A stretch of DNA of 64,000 nt from Pseudosulfitobacter pseudonitzschiae (GCF_002222635.1 NZ_CP022415.1:1240001-1304000), one strand, 5' to 3'; numbered from the stretch's first letter, positions 16,725-24,561 are shown. Numbers and translations: made by a program. The notes: generated by a model not told the origin, from the sequence alone.

Positions 16725-16952
16725 TCAATAGAAGCTCGGGTCGTAAGTTTCCCATATTACGACAAGAAAGATCATAGCTAATATTGCTGCAACGACAATC
16801 AGAACTGCCCATCTTGCTCGGTTGGGGCTTAAGTTATCCCAAATCATAAAGCCTCCGCACTTCTGGCAGGGCTTGTTTACGTCTTCCACGTGACGTTTGG
16901 TCTTCCATCCACAGTTTGCGCAACGCAGTGGTGCCGGTATTCTTGGTGGCAT
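16725..16952 (-). CDS. Small zinc-ribbon protein with one membrane segment
   Basis: A 75-residue protein with a CANCGW and CQKCGG pair at residues 11-14 and about 30-33, a typical zinc ribbon. It is followed by one hydrophobic helix (residues 49-67, AVLIVVAAILAMIFLVVIW) and a short polar tail. The N-terminal ribbon would face the cytosol. It overlaps the 3' part of the upstream zinc-ribbon gene by 119 bases in another frame, which is unusually long. One of the two ends may therefore be recent. No strong ribosome-binding site is seen before the ATG, so expression probably depends on translation of the upstream gene. Confidence 0.6.
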   Translation of the reverse strand: MPPRIPAPLRCANCGWKTKRHVEDVNKPCQKCGGFMIWDNLSPNRARWAVLIVVAAILAMIFLVVIWETYDPSFY

Positions 16953-17286
16953 TTTGTGCTCGTTCTCTGCTTGACTCCCCCAGCTTATCGGTTTTCCAGA
17001 CTTGAACCAGCTTTCTTACTTTCAAGTGCCCATAGTCGTCAGCTCGGGGCCAGCGCTCTTTGATTTCCACGTATTCAATCTTGCTGCAGCGCGAACAGGG
17101 GAACGGCGGTAAATGCAACGGGTGCTTTGGGTCTATCACCGTCAGCAAATCCGACGCTAAGAAATAGATCGAGCGGCGGCACAGATTGCAACGGACCAAC
17201 AGCAGGCAGCCCTCATTTGCCGCATCCGCAATAGTGCGAAACGGCTTGCCGGGGTGGGGGTGGATAGGCGGGCGTCCTGCTGGCAT
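16834..17286 (-). CDS. Zinc-ribbon hypothetical protein, LexA-box controlled
   Basis: A 150-residue protein starting MPAGRPPIHPHPG. It carries CNLCRRS near residue 34 and CSRCSKIEY near residue 67, a second two-pair zinc ribbon in this small region. The segment DDYGHLKVRKLVQVWKT then follows. I recall similar hypothetical proteins in Rhodobacterales ending soon after that block. The extra C-terminal stretch of about 40 residues, rich in Arg and Thr, overlaps the next gene and may be read-through created by a frameshift. An ATG at 17298 lies inside a perfect LexA box, so the second ATG at 17286 is preferred. Function is unknown; nucleic-acid binding is possible. Confidence 0.62.
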   Translation of the reverse strand: MPAGRPPIHPHPGKPFRTIADAANEGCLLLVRCNLCRRSIYFLASDLLTVIDPKHPLHLPPFPCSRCSKIEYVEIKERWPRADDYGHLKVRKLVQVWKTDKLGESSRERAQNATKNTGTTALRKLWMEDQTSRGRRKQALPEVRRLYDLG

Positions 17287-17292
17287 GGGGTA

Positions 17293-17307
17293 GAACATAT
17301 ATAGAAC
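17293..17307 (-). promoter_or_regulatory. Perfect LexA (SOS) box upstream of the zinc-ribbon gene
   Basis: GAAC-ATATATA-GAAC on the given strand is GTTC-N7-GTTC on the coding strand, with a TATATA -10 candidate inside it. It lies 7 bases before the preferred start at 17286 and overlaps the alternative start at 17298. It is the third such element within 2.2 kb. Confidence 0.72.
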
Positions 17308-17328
17308 GCGCGTTGCCCGTCCAGTGGT

Positions 17329-17985
17329 CTAATCGGGCTCTTCGCGCAGCCCGACACCTTCGCCAATGACTTGCATCTGATCGGCGGGGTAGGGTTCGAG
17401 CAGCTCGAATGCGTCGTCAGGATCGCCGTGTAACCAAGTGTCATAGTGATCAGAGTCGAGAATCAGCGGCATGCGGTTGTGATATTTTGCCGCCAATTCG
17501 TTTGGTGAAGTGGTCACCATGGAAAACACCAGCGTGTCGATCACAGTATCACCCACAGTGCCGCGCTGTTGCTTCCAGATGCCGGCGCAAGCAAAGCCTT
17601 CAGCTCCGGCTACATTGAACCAGTGGAATGTTGCGGGGTTGCGACCTGTGGCTTCAGCATATGCGGTGGCCGGGATCAGGCACCAGCGATTGGTAAAGCT
17701 GTCACTCCAGAGCGATGCCGACCGGATCTTGTCGTCGCGGGTGTTGTTCCACGCCTGTGGCTTGAGCCAGTTGCCGGTCTTCTTCGACTTGTTTGGCGTC
17801 AGAAATCCCCAGTGCGATCTGACCAGTGTTCGCTGGCCGTCTTCAGCTGTGACGATTGGAGCCTCATATTTGGGATAGATCGCGGGCAGGGCGGGCATGT
17901 TGCCAAGGTCAGTTCGCGCGGCCGGCACGGCGAACAGCTGCCGCATTGCCTCGTGGGGCATCTTGCTGGAGTAAAGGTTGCACAT
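17329..17985 (-). CDS. SOS response-associated peptidase (SRAP/YedK/HMCES family), abasic-site shielding protein
   Basis: SRAP proteins trap abasic sites in single-stranded DNA by a thiazolidine link to Cys2. The start at 17985 is set because family members begin Met-Cys; here MCNLYSS, giving 218 residues. An upstream in-frame start would hide Cys2 from the N-terminus. Other active-site landmarks are WNNTRDD (the usual NxR region), AYAEATG holding the catalytic Glu, and KYHNRMPLIL with the catalytic His. It lies directly upstream of a LexA box and zinc-ribbon genes on the same strand. No LexA box was found in its own upstream region, so SOS control of this gene itself is not shown. Confidence 0.9.
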   Translation of the reverse strand: MCNLYSSKMPHEAMRQLFAVPAARTDLGNMPALPAIYPKYEAPIVTAEDGQRTLVRSHWGFLTPNKSKKTGNWLKPQAWNNTRDDKIRSASLWSDSFTNRWCLIPATAYAEATGRNPATFHWFNVAGAEGFACAGIWKQQRGTVGDTVIDTLVFSMVTTSPNELAAKYHNRMPLILDSDHYDTWLHGDPDDAFELLEPYPADQMQVIGEGVGLREEPD

Positions 17986-18161
17986 GGGAAATCTGTTATC
18001 ACGTTGCAGCCTTGTTGAGAACTTGGTCAAGAAAGGCGCGTCAGTGGTATCCAAAACTGTTTCCCAAATCGGTATGTCTACCCCGTAAAATAAGGGTGTA
18101 TACGGGAAATGGTTGGGAAACGGTTATCGTTTTATTTCAGGTTGCTAGGTCGGTTGGCTGC

Positions 18162-18209
18162 TCGTTTACACCGAAGATGTCGGGAGTTCGAGCCTCTCAC
18201 GACCCACCA
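18162..18209 (+). repeat. 3' fragment of tRNA-Val(UAC): probable att site and right boundary of a genomic island
   Basis: From the anticodon arm onward this reads as a tRNA: loop TTTACAC with anticodon TAC (18167-18169), CGAAG, variable ATGTC, T-arm GGGAG-TTCGAGC-CTCTC, acceptor strand ACGACCC, discriminator A and encoded CCA (18207-18209). The 5' half is missing: no GGGTCGT acceptor partner lies at the needed distance, and the anticodon stem pairs only from TCG inward. Integrases that target tRNA anticodon arms leave exactly such a displaced 3' piece at one end. The element would lie to the left. Confidence 0.72.
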
Positions 18210-18786
18210 TTTAAATGCCATACTGCATCGTATTGCACAGTGTTGTCGGGTTCTTCGGACCCTAGCGCTCTTGGCTAGAATACTGCCGACAGGATAAGCC
18301 ACCACAAAAACACGCTGATCACCAAACCGGGTAGGATCCACCATCCTCTAGGCATACCAATGACCTTGGTTAAAGACAGGCGATAGTTCCGTGCGGACTG
18401 GGCGTTGGAATACGTCGCTGTCTGCTTTGTTGGTCCATATGTGCACGGGGGGCTCCGTTTGGGTTAATTGTTCGGATCTATCTGACAGATTGTGTGGGGC
18501 TAAACTTTGTTCTAAATCAAGTATTGTGGCGACATTCTGAAATAGTGACACATATTCTACCCTTTTTGTCCACGCAGATGCGGCTGTTTGTGGAAATTGA
18601 TGGGTCACCTAATTTTGGTTTTATGGTTTTGCATTCCACAAATTTTGATCCTTGAGTGATATTTACGTGTCGGGTCACGATGGCTTGTCCGCCTGTGCAC
18701 TTTCGCACAGGATGTGCTAATTTTTGGTTATTGCGTGCGAGCCCGCTCGGCGGCATCCTTCTATCAACCTTCATAGGAGAGAGCAC
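18210..18786. other. Intergenic stretch without a convincing gene
   Basis: This stretch lies between the tRNA fragment and pirin. The only longer frame is leftward at 18348-18608 (86 codons, GTG start). It has no ribosome-binding site and no recognisable motif. The part 18600-18786 is AT-rich and should hold the pirin promoter, but no clear -35/-10 pair was fixed. Confidence 0.5.
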
Positions 18787-19722
18787 ATGAGCTGGAACCC
18801 CGCACTTGATCCCGAAATTCCTGTCGGCGACGCTGTCGACGCCATTGAAACCGTCATCGTGCCCCGCGCGCGCGATCTGGGTGGATTTGAGGTGCGCCGC
18901 GCGCTGCCTGCGCCCAAGCGGCAGATGGTCGGGCCGTTCATCTTTTTCGACCAGATGGGGCCAGCAGAGTTTCTGACGGGGCAAGGCATCGACGTGCGCC
19001 CGCATCCCCATATCGGGCTGGCTACGGTCACTTATCTTTATAAGGGCAAGATTCACCACCGTGACAGCCTGGGTACCGATCAGTGGATTGAACCCGGCGC
19101 GGTCAACTGGATGGTGGCGGGCCACGGCATCACCCATTCCGAACGCGCAGATGGCGATATGCGCAAATCGCCGCACAGTTTGCTGGGCCTTCAAACGTGG
19201 GTGGCGCTGCCTGAAAAGGATGAGGATTTAGGCGCGGTCTTTGAACATGCCCCGAAAGAGACGCTGCCGCTGCTGGAAGGCGAGGGCAAGCAGGTGCGGT
19301 TGATCCTTGGATCGGCTTACGGCGAAACGGCACCGGTCAAGGTGTTCTCGGAAACATTCTATGCCGATGCGCTGCTTGAGGCGGGGGCGTCGATCCCGAT
19401 GCCGGACAACCACGAGGATCGCGGACTTTATATCCTGACCGGTTCGGTGTCGGTGTCTGGACAGCATTTCGAGGCTGGCCAGATGCTGGTGTTCCGGCCC
19501 GGCGACCGGATCAGCGCCAGGGCCGGAGATGCAGGTGCGCGGGTGATGTTGCTGGGCGGGGCAACAATGGACGGGCCGCGCCACATTTGGTGGAATTTTG
19601 TGGCGTCGTCGAAAGACAGGATTGATGCGGCCAAAGAAGCGTGGCGTGCAGGCGACTGGGCGCATGGCCGTTTCCAGCTTCCTCCGGGCGACGACGCCGA
19701 ATTTATCCCCGCACCCGACTGA
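18787..19722 (+). CDS. Pirin family protein
   Basis: A 311-residue bicupin. The metal-site motif of pirins is complete: RPHPHIGLATVTYLYKG around residue 75, then HRDSLG and MVAGHGITHSER with the remaining His and Glu ligands. The C-terminal half is the Pirin_C cupin (LEAGASIPMP to LGGATMDGPRH). AGGAG lies 7 bases before the ATG at 18787; a longer frame from 18724 lacks such a site. Bacterial pirins bind Fe or similar metals. Some have quercetinase activity and others regulate pyruvate dehydrogenase. Nothing here decides between these. It stands alone, with tRNA-Asp next on the same strand. Confidence 0.93.
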   Translation: MSWNPALDPEIPVGDAVDAIETVIVPRARDLGGFEVRRALPAPKRQMVGPFIFFDQMGPAEFLTGQGIDVRPHPHIGLATVTYLYKGKIHHRDSLGTDQWIEPGAVNWMVAGHGITHSERADGDMRKSPHSLLGLQTWVALPEKDEDLGAVFEHAPKETLPLLEGEGKQVRLILGSAYGETAPVKVFSETFYADALLEAGASIPMPDNHEDRGLYILTGSVSVSGQHFEAGQMLVFRPGDRISARAGDAGARVMLLGGATMDGPRHIWWNFVASSKDRIDAAKEAWRAGDWAHGRFQLPPGDDAEFIPAPD

Positions 19723-19811
19723 AGGCGGCCAATCCGGCCCACAGGATCGGGGCAGAATTTGAAGCTTGTGACATTTTTTTAAAATAAATGCCGCAAACCG
19801 AAAAACCCTGC

Positions 19812-19838
19812 TTGACGCTCCACGCTGTGGGCCATAAT
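19812..19838 (+). promoter_or_regulatory. Probable tRNA-Asp promoter
   Basis: TTGACG (19812-19817) and CATAAT (19833-19838), separated by 15 bases, end 17 bases before the mature tRNA start. The spacer is slightly short for sigma-70. Confidence 0.5.
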
Positions 19839-19855
19839 ACCCCCACACGCAGCGG

Positions 19856-19932
19856 GCGGTTGTAGCTCAGTTGGTTAGAGTACCGGCCTGTCACGCCGGG
19901 GGTCGCGGGTTCGAGCCCCGTCAACCGCGCCA
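19856..19932 (+). tRNA. tRNA-Asp (anticodon GTC)
   Basis: A complete 77-base cloverleaf with acceptor stem GCGGTTG/CAACCGC, D-loop AGCTCAGTTGGTTAGAGT, anticodon loop CTGTCAC with GTC, T-loop TTCGAGC, discriminator G and encoded CCA at 19930-19932. Unlike the fragment at 18162 it is intact. Confidence 0.98.
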
Positions 19933-19948
19933 CTGCTGCGTAAACAAA

Positions 19949-19974
19949 GACCCGCCAGAAATGGCGGGTCTTTT
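19949..19974 (+). terminator. Rho-independent terminator after tRNA-Asp
   Basis: Perfect 8-bp stem GACCCGCC/GGCGGGTC with a 6-base loop and TTTT, 17 bases after the CCA end. Confidence 0.85.
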
Positions 19975-20020
19975 GTGTTTCAGCGGACGCTATCAGACTA
20001 AAACCGACACCATGTGGCGC

Positions 20021-20698
20021 CTAGTCGTAGATATAGCCCAGAGCGGCCTCTTGCGCCAAATCCAGCTGCGCGCGCATGAACTTCAACCCTTGGGCGCCCA
20101 TCTTCCTGGGGGTTGCGGGGCGGGCGTCAATGGCGGGTTTGAACTTTGATCCCAACCGTTTGAGAACCGGAGCAAAATTGGTGTCTCGCAGCGGCAGGCC
20201 CAGACCGGCGCGCAGGGCGTCCAGTGTCATTTCGGGTGCTGTTTGTGCATCTTCCATCCGCAGCAGGATCACGGTGCAATCGCGTTGCAGATAGCTAAGC
20301 AATCCCGCCAGCTTGGCGCGACGCAGGGCAAACAGATTGGCAAAACGCGCGCCTGTCATCGGGTCGCGGTCGTGTTGCAGCGGCTGGCCGACAGCACTCA
20401 GCGGTGCTGTCTTTTCGAAATAGCGCGGGTGGTCCACGATCGTGTCCCATTCGGCGCGGATGAAATCACCGAATTCCAGCGCCTGAAGAGCAGGTGTGGT
20501 GTGCCAGGGTTTTTGGTGCATCGACAGCGCCCAGGCATCCGCACGGCGCACACAGGCGATCAACGCCAGGTCGGGGGGGATGGCCGCCGCATGGGGAAAG
20601 CCGTGCTTCCAGCCAAGCGCCTCGGTTGGGGTCAGCGTTGTGTTGCGCCCCAGTAGACGTTTGATAAAGTTGGTGCCCGAAGACCGCTCTCCCAACAC
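20021..20698 (-). CDS. Sulfotransferase-like P-loop protein
   Basis: At least 225 residues, beginning at GTG 20698 with LGERSSGTNFIKRLLGRN. This resembles the nucleotide loop of proteins annotated as sulfotransferase-like in Rhodobacterales. LIACVRRADAWALSMHQKPWH near residue 45 fits the 3'-phosphate-binding region with Arg and Ser. The open frame extends about 20 codons further upstream (with DTAITRFQVLGERS) without an ATG, so the true start may be a rarer codon before 20698. It is followed by the tRNA terminator region, convergent with tRNA-Asp. The glycosyltransferase at 20908 lies divergent, which suggests work on the same surface sugar. The assignment is at family level only. Confidence 0.65.
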   Translation of the reverse strand: MLGERSSGTNFIKRLLGRNTTLTPTEALGWKHGFPHAAAIPPDLALIACVRRADAWALSMHQKPWHTTPALQALEFGDFIRAEWDTIVDHPRYFEKTAPLSAVGQPLQHDRDPMTGARFANLFALRRAKLAGLLSYLQRDCTVILLRMEDAQTAPEMTLDALRAGLGLPLRDTNFAPVLKRLGSKFKPAIDARPATPRKMGAQGLKFMRAQLDLAQEAALGYIYD

Positions 20699-20907
20699 TT
20701 GAAAGCGGGTGATCGCGGTGTCGGGCGCGCGGCGGACATGCAGGCCGAATGTGGCAAAATTGGCAGGTATCAGCGGTCAGGCCCTCGATCACACGCGAAA
20801 TGCGCAATTAACGATTCTCTTGTAGCAGCGAAGCGGTTACGGTGCGAGGCAAAGCACTGCCCCTGCACAGAGGGCAGATTGAGAGCAGATGACCAGATCA
20901 AGGTGAC

Positions 20908-21783
20908 ATGATGCAGACTGTGGCTGTGGTGACAATGGTGCGCGACGATGCATTTTTCCTAAAGGCGTGGTTGCGCCACTATGGAGAAATGTTCGGGCGG
21001 CAGAATTGCTATGTGGTCAATCACGGTTATGGCGAAGAGGTGGCGGAGCTGGCAAAGGGCTGCAACATCATTGGTATTCCGGGCGATCCGCACAAGAACT
21101 TTGACGTCAAACGCTGGAGCCTGCTAAACAATCTGTTTGGCGGTTTGCGACGGTATTACAAACACGTCATCGTGGGCGATGTGGACGAATTGGTGGTGGT
21201 CGACCCGGACGCCGGTGTGAACCTGCTGCAATGGCTGGAAAAGGCCGAGACCGACCGTATTTACACCCCCGTCGGGCTGGAAGTGATCCACCGCATCGAC
21301 CTTGAGGACGAACCCGCCGAAGCGCAGATATTGGGCCCGCGCCGCCATGTGCGCATCGCTCCGCATTATTCCAAACCGTGCATCGTCTCGACCCCTGCGA
21401 AACTGTCGCGGGGCGGGCATTTCGCGCAATATCCCAAGCTGCACACGCCAGACGACTTGTATCTGATGCACCTGAAATTCTGCGATTTCGGCGCATATAC
21501 CGGTGCGATGGACCGCCGCAACGCGGTCAGCGCCGAGGTGGGCGTGGACTATAAACAGGCCAGCATCGGGCGGCACTGGTTTGCGCAGGCGCGGGGCGAA
21601 GATCGCGAGGTGTTCGACGCCTTTGCCGAGTTGCCGATGCAGGACGGTTTTGACATGCGCGTCGTGCGCCGCAAGATGCACCGCAGTTTCAAGGCGCGGG
21701 GGGACACCGGATATTTCGAGTTCGACCGTCCGAACTACAAAGGCCAGTATGTGCTGCCAGAGCGGTTCAGCGGTATCTTCTAA
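20908..21783 (+). CDS. Glycosyltransferase family 2-like protein
   Basis: A 291-residue protein of the Glyco_tranf_2_4 type. It begins MMQTVAVVTMVRDDAFFLKA (VxxVRDD is the usual first strand). YYKHVIVGDVDELVVVDPDA near residue 88 supplies the D-x-D-E metal and nucleotide-sugar motif. The C-terminal part has conserved aromatics and DFGAY. Two ATG codons stand in tandem (20908, 20911) and AGGTGA precedes them. It has no signal peptide or membrane segment, so it acts in the cytosol. The stop overlaps the convergent hydrolase gene by four bases. The sugar and acceptor are unknown. Confidence 0.82.
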   Translation: MMQTVAVVTMVRDDAFFLKAWLRHYGEMFGRQNCYVVNHGYGEEVAELAKGCNIIGIPGDPHKNFDVKRWSLLNNLFGGLRRYYKHVIVGDVDELVVVDPDAGVNLLQWLEKAETDRIYTPVGLEVIHRIDLEDEPAEAQILGPRRHVRIAPHYSKPCIVSTPAKLSRGGHFAQYPKLHTPDDLYLMHLKFCDFGAYTGAMDRRNAVSAEVGVDYKQASIGRHWFAQARGEDREVFDAFAELPMQDGFDMRVVRRKMHRSFKARGDTGYFEFDRPNYKGQYVLPERFSGIF

Positions 21784-22667
21784 GCCGCGTCGGGCTGCAC
21801 TTTCAGCAGGAATTCCAATATCTTCGCAGCCGTTTCCGCAGGGCGCTGGTCGGGGAAAAAGTGCCCGCCCGGCAGGCTGTCCGCTTGCATGTTCGACAGG
21901 CGGTTCACCCATGTGGCGCCGACATCATAATGTTTCGCCATGATGCCGTCCGCACCGCTGAGCACCAGCGCAGGGCAGGCGACGCGGCGGCCGATGTCGG
22001 CGGCGTCCAGCGCCATGTCATAATCAATTGCCGCGCGGTAATCGTCGCACATGGCGCGGATCGTCTCGGGGTTGCGCCATGCGGTGCGGTATTGTTCCAG
22101 CGCATCCGCGTCATAAGTGTCCAGTCCGCCTTTGCCCCAACCGGTCAGGCAGTATTCGAAATAGGCATCCGGATCGTGGCCGATCATCGTTTCGGGCAGG
22201 GGGGCAGGCTGGGCCAGAAAGAACCAGTGGTAGTAGGCGCGCGCCACCTCCTGTTGCAGGTCGCTGAGCAGCAGATAGGTGGGCACAATGTCCATCAGGG
22301 TCAGGGACCGGATCGCATCCGGATGGTCCAGTGCAGCGCGGTGGGCGGTGCGCGCACCGCGGTCGTGTCCCACAAGGTGAAACCTGTCGAACCCCAGATG
22401 TGCCATCAACGCCACCTGATCGGCGGCCATTTCGCGAAAGCTGTAGTTTTCAGTGCCTTTCGGCTTTGAACTGGCCCCGTAGCCGCGCAGATCGGCAGCA
22501 ACAGTGGTGAAATGTTGCGACAACTTCGGCGCAATACCGTGCCACATGGCATGGGTTTGCGGAAAACCGTGCAGCAACAGCAGTGGCGGGCCGCTGCCTG
22601 CCATTGTGTAGTGGATGTGCTGGCCGTTCACCTCGGCGGTGGCGCTGGAGAACCCTGCAAATGTCAT
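21780..22667 (-). CDS. Alpha/beta hydrolase, haloacetate (fluoroacetate) dehalogenase-like
   Basis: A 295-residue alpha/beta hydrolase. The oxyanion motif is LHGFPQTH and the nucleophile elbow is GHDRGARTAHR, with Asp as nucleophile and the two Arg that bind carboxylate in fluoroacetate dehalogenase. YYHWFFLAQPAPLPE carries the His-Trp pair that holds the halide there, and PGGHFFPDQRP gives the catalytic His. This set fits haloacetate dehalogenases better than epoxide hydrolases. Related proteins in marine bacteria often act on other esters or have no known substrate. Its stop overlaps the convergent glycosyltransferase by four bases. Confidence 0.82.
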   Translation of the reverse strand: MTFAGFSSATAEVNGQHIHYTMAGSGPPLLLLHGFPQTHAMWHGIAPKLSQHFTTVAADLRGYGASSKPKGTENYSFREMAADQVALMAHLGFDRFHLVGHDRGARTAHRAALDHPDAIRSLTLMDIVPTYLLLSDLQQEVARAYYHWFFLAQPAPLPETMIGHDPDAYFEYCLTGWGKGGLDTYDADALEQYRTAWRNPETIRAMCDDYRAAIDYDMALDAADIGRRVACPALVLSGADGIMAKHYDVGATWVNRLSNMQADSLPGGHFFPDQRPAETAAKILEFLLKVQPDAA

Positions 22668-22736
22668 CGTGTCGCCTTTCCTGTGCGTTTCCGTTTGAGG
22701 ACATTAAGCGAGAGCCAGCCCCGCACGCGGTTATGA

Positions 22737-22783
22737 GCGGGGGCCAGCCCCCGCACCCCCGGAGTTTATCTGGCAAGATGAAG
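22737..22783. repeat. Rhodobacterales-type intergenic repeat with GC hairpin
   Basis: A perfect inverted repeat GCGGGGGC-CA-GCCCCCGC (22737-22754) is followed by ACCCCCGGAGTTTATCTGGC and AAGATGAAG. The tail resembles the second copy at 51401-51448 (CTCCGGGATATTTGTGGCCA and AAAGAAG). Such units are scattered between genes in this order and often lie at the ends of genes, here after pepD-like and before the hydrolase. Confidence 0.5.
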
Positions 22784-22794
22784 GGGCTCCTGCC

Positions 22795-24168
22795 TTATGT
22801 GCTGAGGGCTGCGAGTATGCGAACCCAGCTGCGCATCCCTTTGTGAAAGCTCTCCATGTCGTATTTTTCGTTGGGCGAGTGGATCTGGTCGTCGTCCTTG
22901 CCAAAGCCGATCAGCATGGGCGTGGTGTCCACAATGTTCTGGAAGTGACCCGCAATGGGGATCGAACCACCGCAACCGATATAGGCGGCAGGAACCTGCC
23001 ATTCATCGCTCAGCGCCTGCCGCGCGGCTTCGAATGTCGGATCGTCGGTTTCGAACACCGACGCGCTGCCGTTGCTGTGATCTTTGAATGTGACGGTGCA
23101 GTCGGCGGGCAGCGCGTCCTGAACCACCTTGCGGAAACTCTCGCGGATCGCGTCGGGGTCTTGATCGCCCACCAGGCGGAACGAGATTTTGGCGTGGGCC
23201 TGACTGGGCAGGACGGTTTTGAAACCTGCGCCGGTGTAGCCGCCCCAGATGCCGTTGACCTCGCATGTGGGGCGCGACCAGATCATTTCGATCGGGGTGC
23301 GGTCCTGTTCACCTGCGGGCACCGACAGGCCGACGTCACCCAGAAACGCCTGATGATCGAAGGACAGACCCTGCCACTGCGCGCGCAATTCGTCGGGCAG
23401 TTCGGGCACGCCGTCATAAAAGCCGGGCAGGGTGACGCGGCCCTGATCGTCGTGCAGTCCGGCAAGGATTTTGGTCAGCACGCGGATCGGGTTGATGGAC
23501 ACACCGCCGTACATGCCTGAATGCAGGTCTTTGGCAGGGCCGGTCAGTGTCAGCTCGTCGCCCATCATCCCGCGCAGCATGGTGACAATGCCGGGGGTTT
23601 TGCTCTCAAACAGACCGGTGTCGCAGATCAGGGCAAAGTCTGCCGACAGTTCGTCGGCGTTTTCTTTCATGAAGGGCACCAGCGAAGGCGAGCCTGATTC
23701 TTCTTCGCCCTCGAAGAAAAAGGTGATGCGGCAGGGCAGCGTGCCATTGACCGCTTTCCATGCGCGGCAGGCCTCGACAAAGGTCATAAGCTGGCCCTTG
23801 TCATCGGCGGCACCACGGCCACGGATTACTTTGCCTTTGGCTGTGTCTTCGACTTGCGGGTCAAAGGGATCACGGTCCCACAGTTCCAGCGGGTCGACCG
23901 GTTGCACATCATAGTGGCCGTAAAACAGCAGGTGCGGTCCGTCGCCCTCTACATGGCCCACCACCATCGGATGGCCGGGCGTGGGGCGTTTGGTGGCGTC
24001 GATTCCGATGCTTTGCAGGTCGGCCACCAGCCAGTCGGCGGCCCTGTCGCAATCGGCGGCAAAGGCCGGATCGGTCGAGATCGACGGGATGCGCAGCAAT
24101 TCCAGCAAGCGGTCGGTCGCTTGGGTCAGGTTTGCGTCGATATGGGCGAGCGTGGCGTCAACAGACAT
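22795..24168 (-). CDS. M20 family dipeptidase/carboxypeptidase
   Basis: A 457-residue zinc metallopeptidase of the M20/M25/M40 family. LLFYGHYDVQPVD holds the first metal His and Asp, RGAADDKGQ the bridging Asp, and FFEGEEESGSPSL the catalytic Glu and next ligand. The dimerisation lid occupies the middle, and GCGGSIPIAGHFQ is near the end. The start at 24168 has AAGGA 6 bases upstream; a TTG five codons earlier is less likely. It is cytosolic, with no signal peptide. Relatives cleave dipeptides or N-acylated amino acids. It is not obviously in an operon; the small membrane gene upstream is 57 bases away on the same strand. Confidence 0.92.
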   Translation of the reverse strand: MSVDATLAHIDANLTQATDRLLELLRIPSISTDPAFAADCDRAADWLVADLQSIGIDATKRPTPGHPMVVGHVEGDGPHLLFYGHYDVQPVDPLELWDRDPFDPQVEDTAKGKVIRGRGAADDKGQLMTFVEACRAWKAVNGTLPCRITFFFEGEEESGSPSLVPFMKENADELSADFALICDTGLFESKTPGIVTMLRGMMGDELTLTGPAKDLHSGMYGGVSINPIRVLTKILAGLHDDQGRVTLPGFYDGVPELPDELRAQWQGLSFDHQAFLGDVGLSVPAGEQDRTPIEMIWSRPTCEVNGIWGGYTGAGFKTVLPSQAHAKISFRLVGDQDPDAIRESFRKVVQDALPADCTVTFKDHSNGSASVFETDDPTFEAARQALSDEWQVPAAYIGCGGSIPIAGHFQNIVDTTPMLIGFGKDDDQIHSPNEKYDMESFHKGMRSWVRILAALST

Positions 24169-24225
24169 GGCGGTTCCTTGCAATTGCGGGATTTGCCGCG
24201 ACCGTACCAGCCCGCGTCGCAGTGT

Positions 24226-24561
24226 CTAGTGCTCCAGACAGACCAGCGCAAAACCCGCCAGTACCAAGGCGGCACCGCCTGCTTGGGCCAGACTGATCCC
24301 GCTTTGCGCCCAACTGGCATAGGCCAGAACCAGCAGCGTTTCGGTCACCACGATGCCAAGATATACCAGCGGCAGGCTGGCATGACGCAGCAAGGTTATC
24401 TCGGCCAGTGCAGCCCCCGCCAGCCCCAGTGTGATGATCAAAATGCTGAGCGCAGGCGGTGTTTCAGAGGCGAGTTTCATTCCGATTGTCGCCAGCGCAT
24501 AGCCGCCGGCGGTCACTGTCATCAAAAAAATGACAGGAAAAAGGGCAAGGGATGCATTCAT
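24226..24561 (-). CDS. Small four-helix membrane protein, SMR/EamA-like
   Basis: 111 residues forming four hydrophobic helices (about 5-25, 33-50, 58-78, 86-106) with few charges. It ends LVLAGFALVCLEH. Size and layout resemble small multidrug resistance (SMR) transporters, and SWAQSGISLAQAGGAALVLAG resembles their last two helices. The Glu in helix 1 that is essential in EmrE is not present there; a Glu occurs in TETLLVLAY instead. Efflux function is therefore uncertain. The ATG at 24561 lacks a strong ribosome-binding site. It is divergent from hemA across a 364-base control region. Confidence 0.55.
   Translation of the reverse strand: MNASLALFPVIFLMTVTAGGYALATIGMKLASETPPALSILIITLGLAGAALAEITLLRHASLPLVYLGIVVTETLLVLAYASWAQSGISLAQAGGAALVLAGFALVCLEH

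Noticed and set aside
16952-16976. A fourth LexA box (GTTCTCTGCTTGACT)
   Set aside because: The second half reads GACT, not GTTC; two mismatches in the defined bases.
18134-18209. A complete tRNA-Val gene
   Set aside because: The 3' half is perfect but no acceptor 5' strand, D-arm or full anticodon stem can be formed upstream, so only a fragment is called.
18348-18608. 86-codon leftward frame
   Set aside because: GTG start without a ribosome-binding site, no motif, and composition that looks non-coding.
20699-20911. Short rightward frame before the glycosyltransferase
   Set aside because: It covers the divergent promoter region and has no recognisable features.
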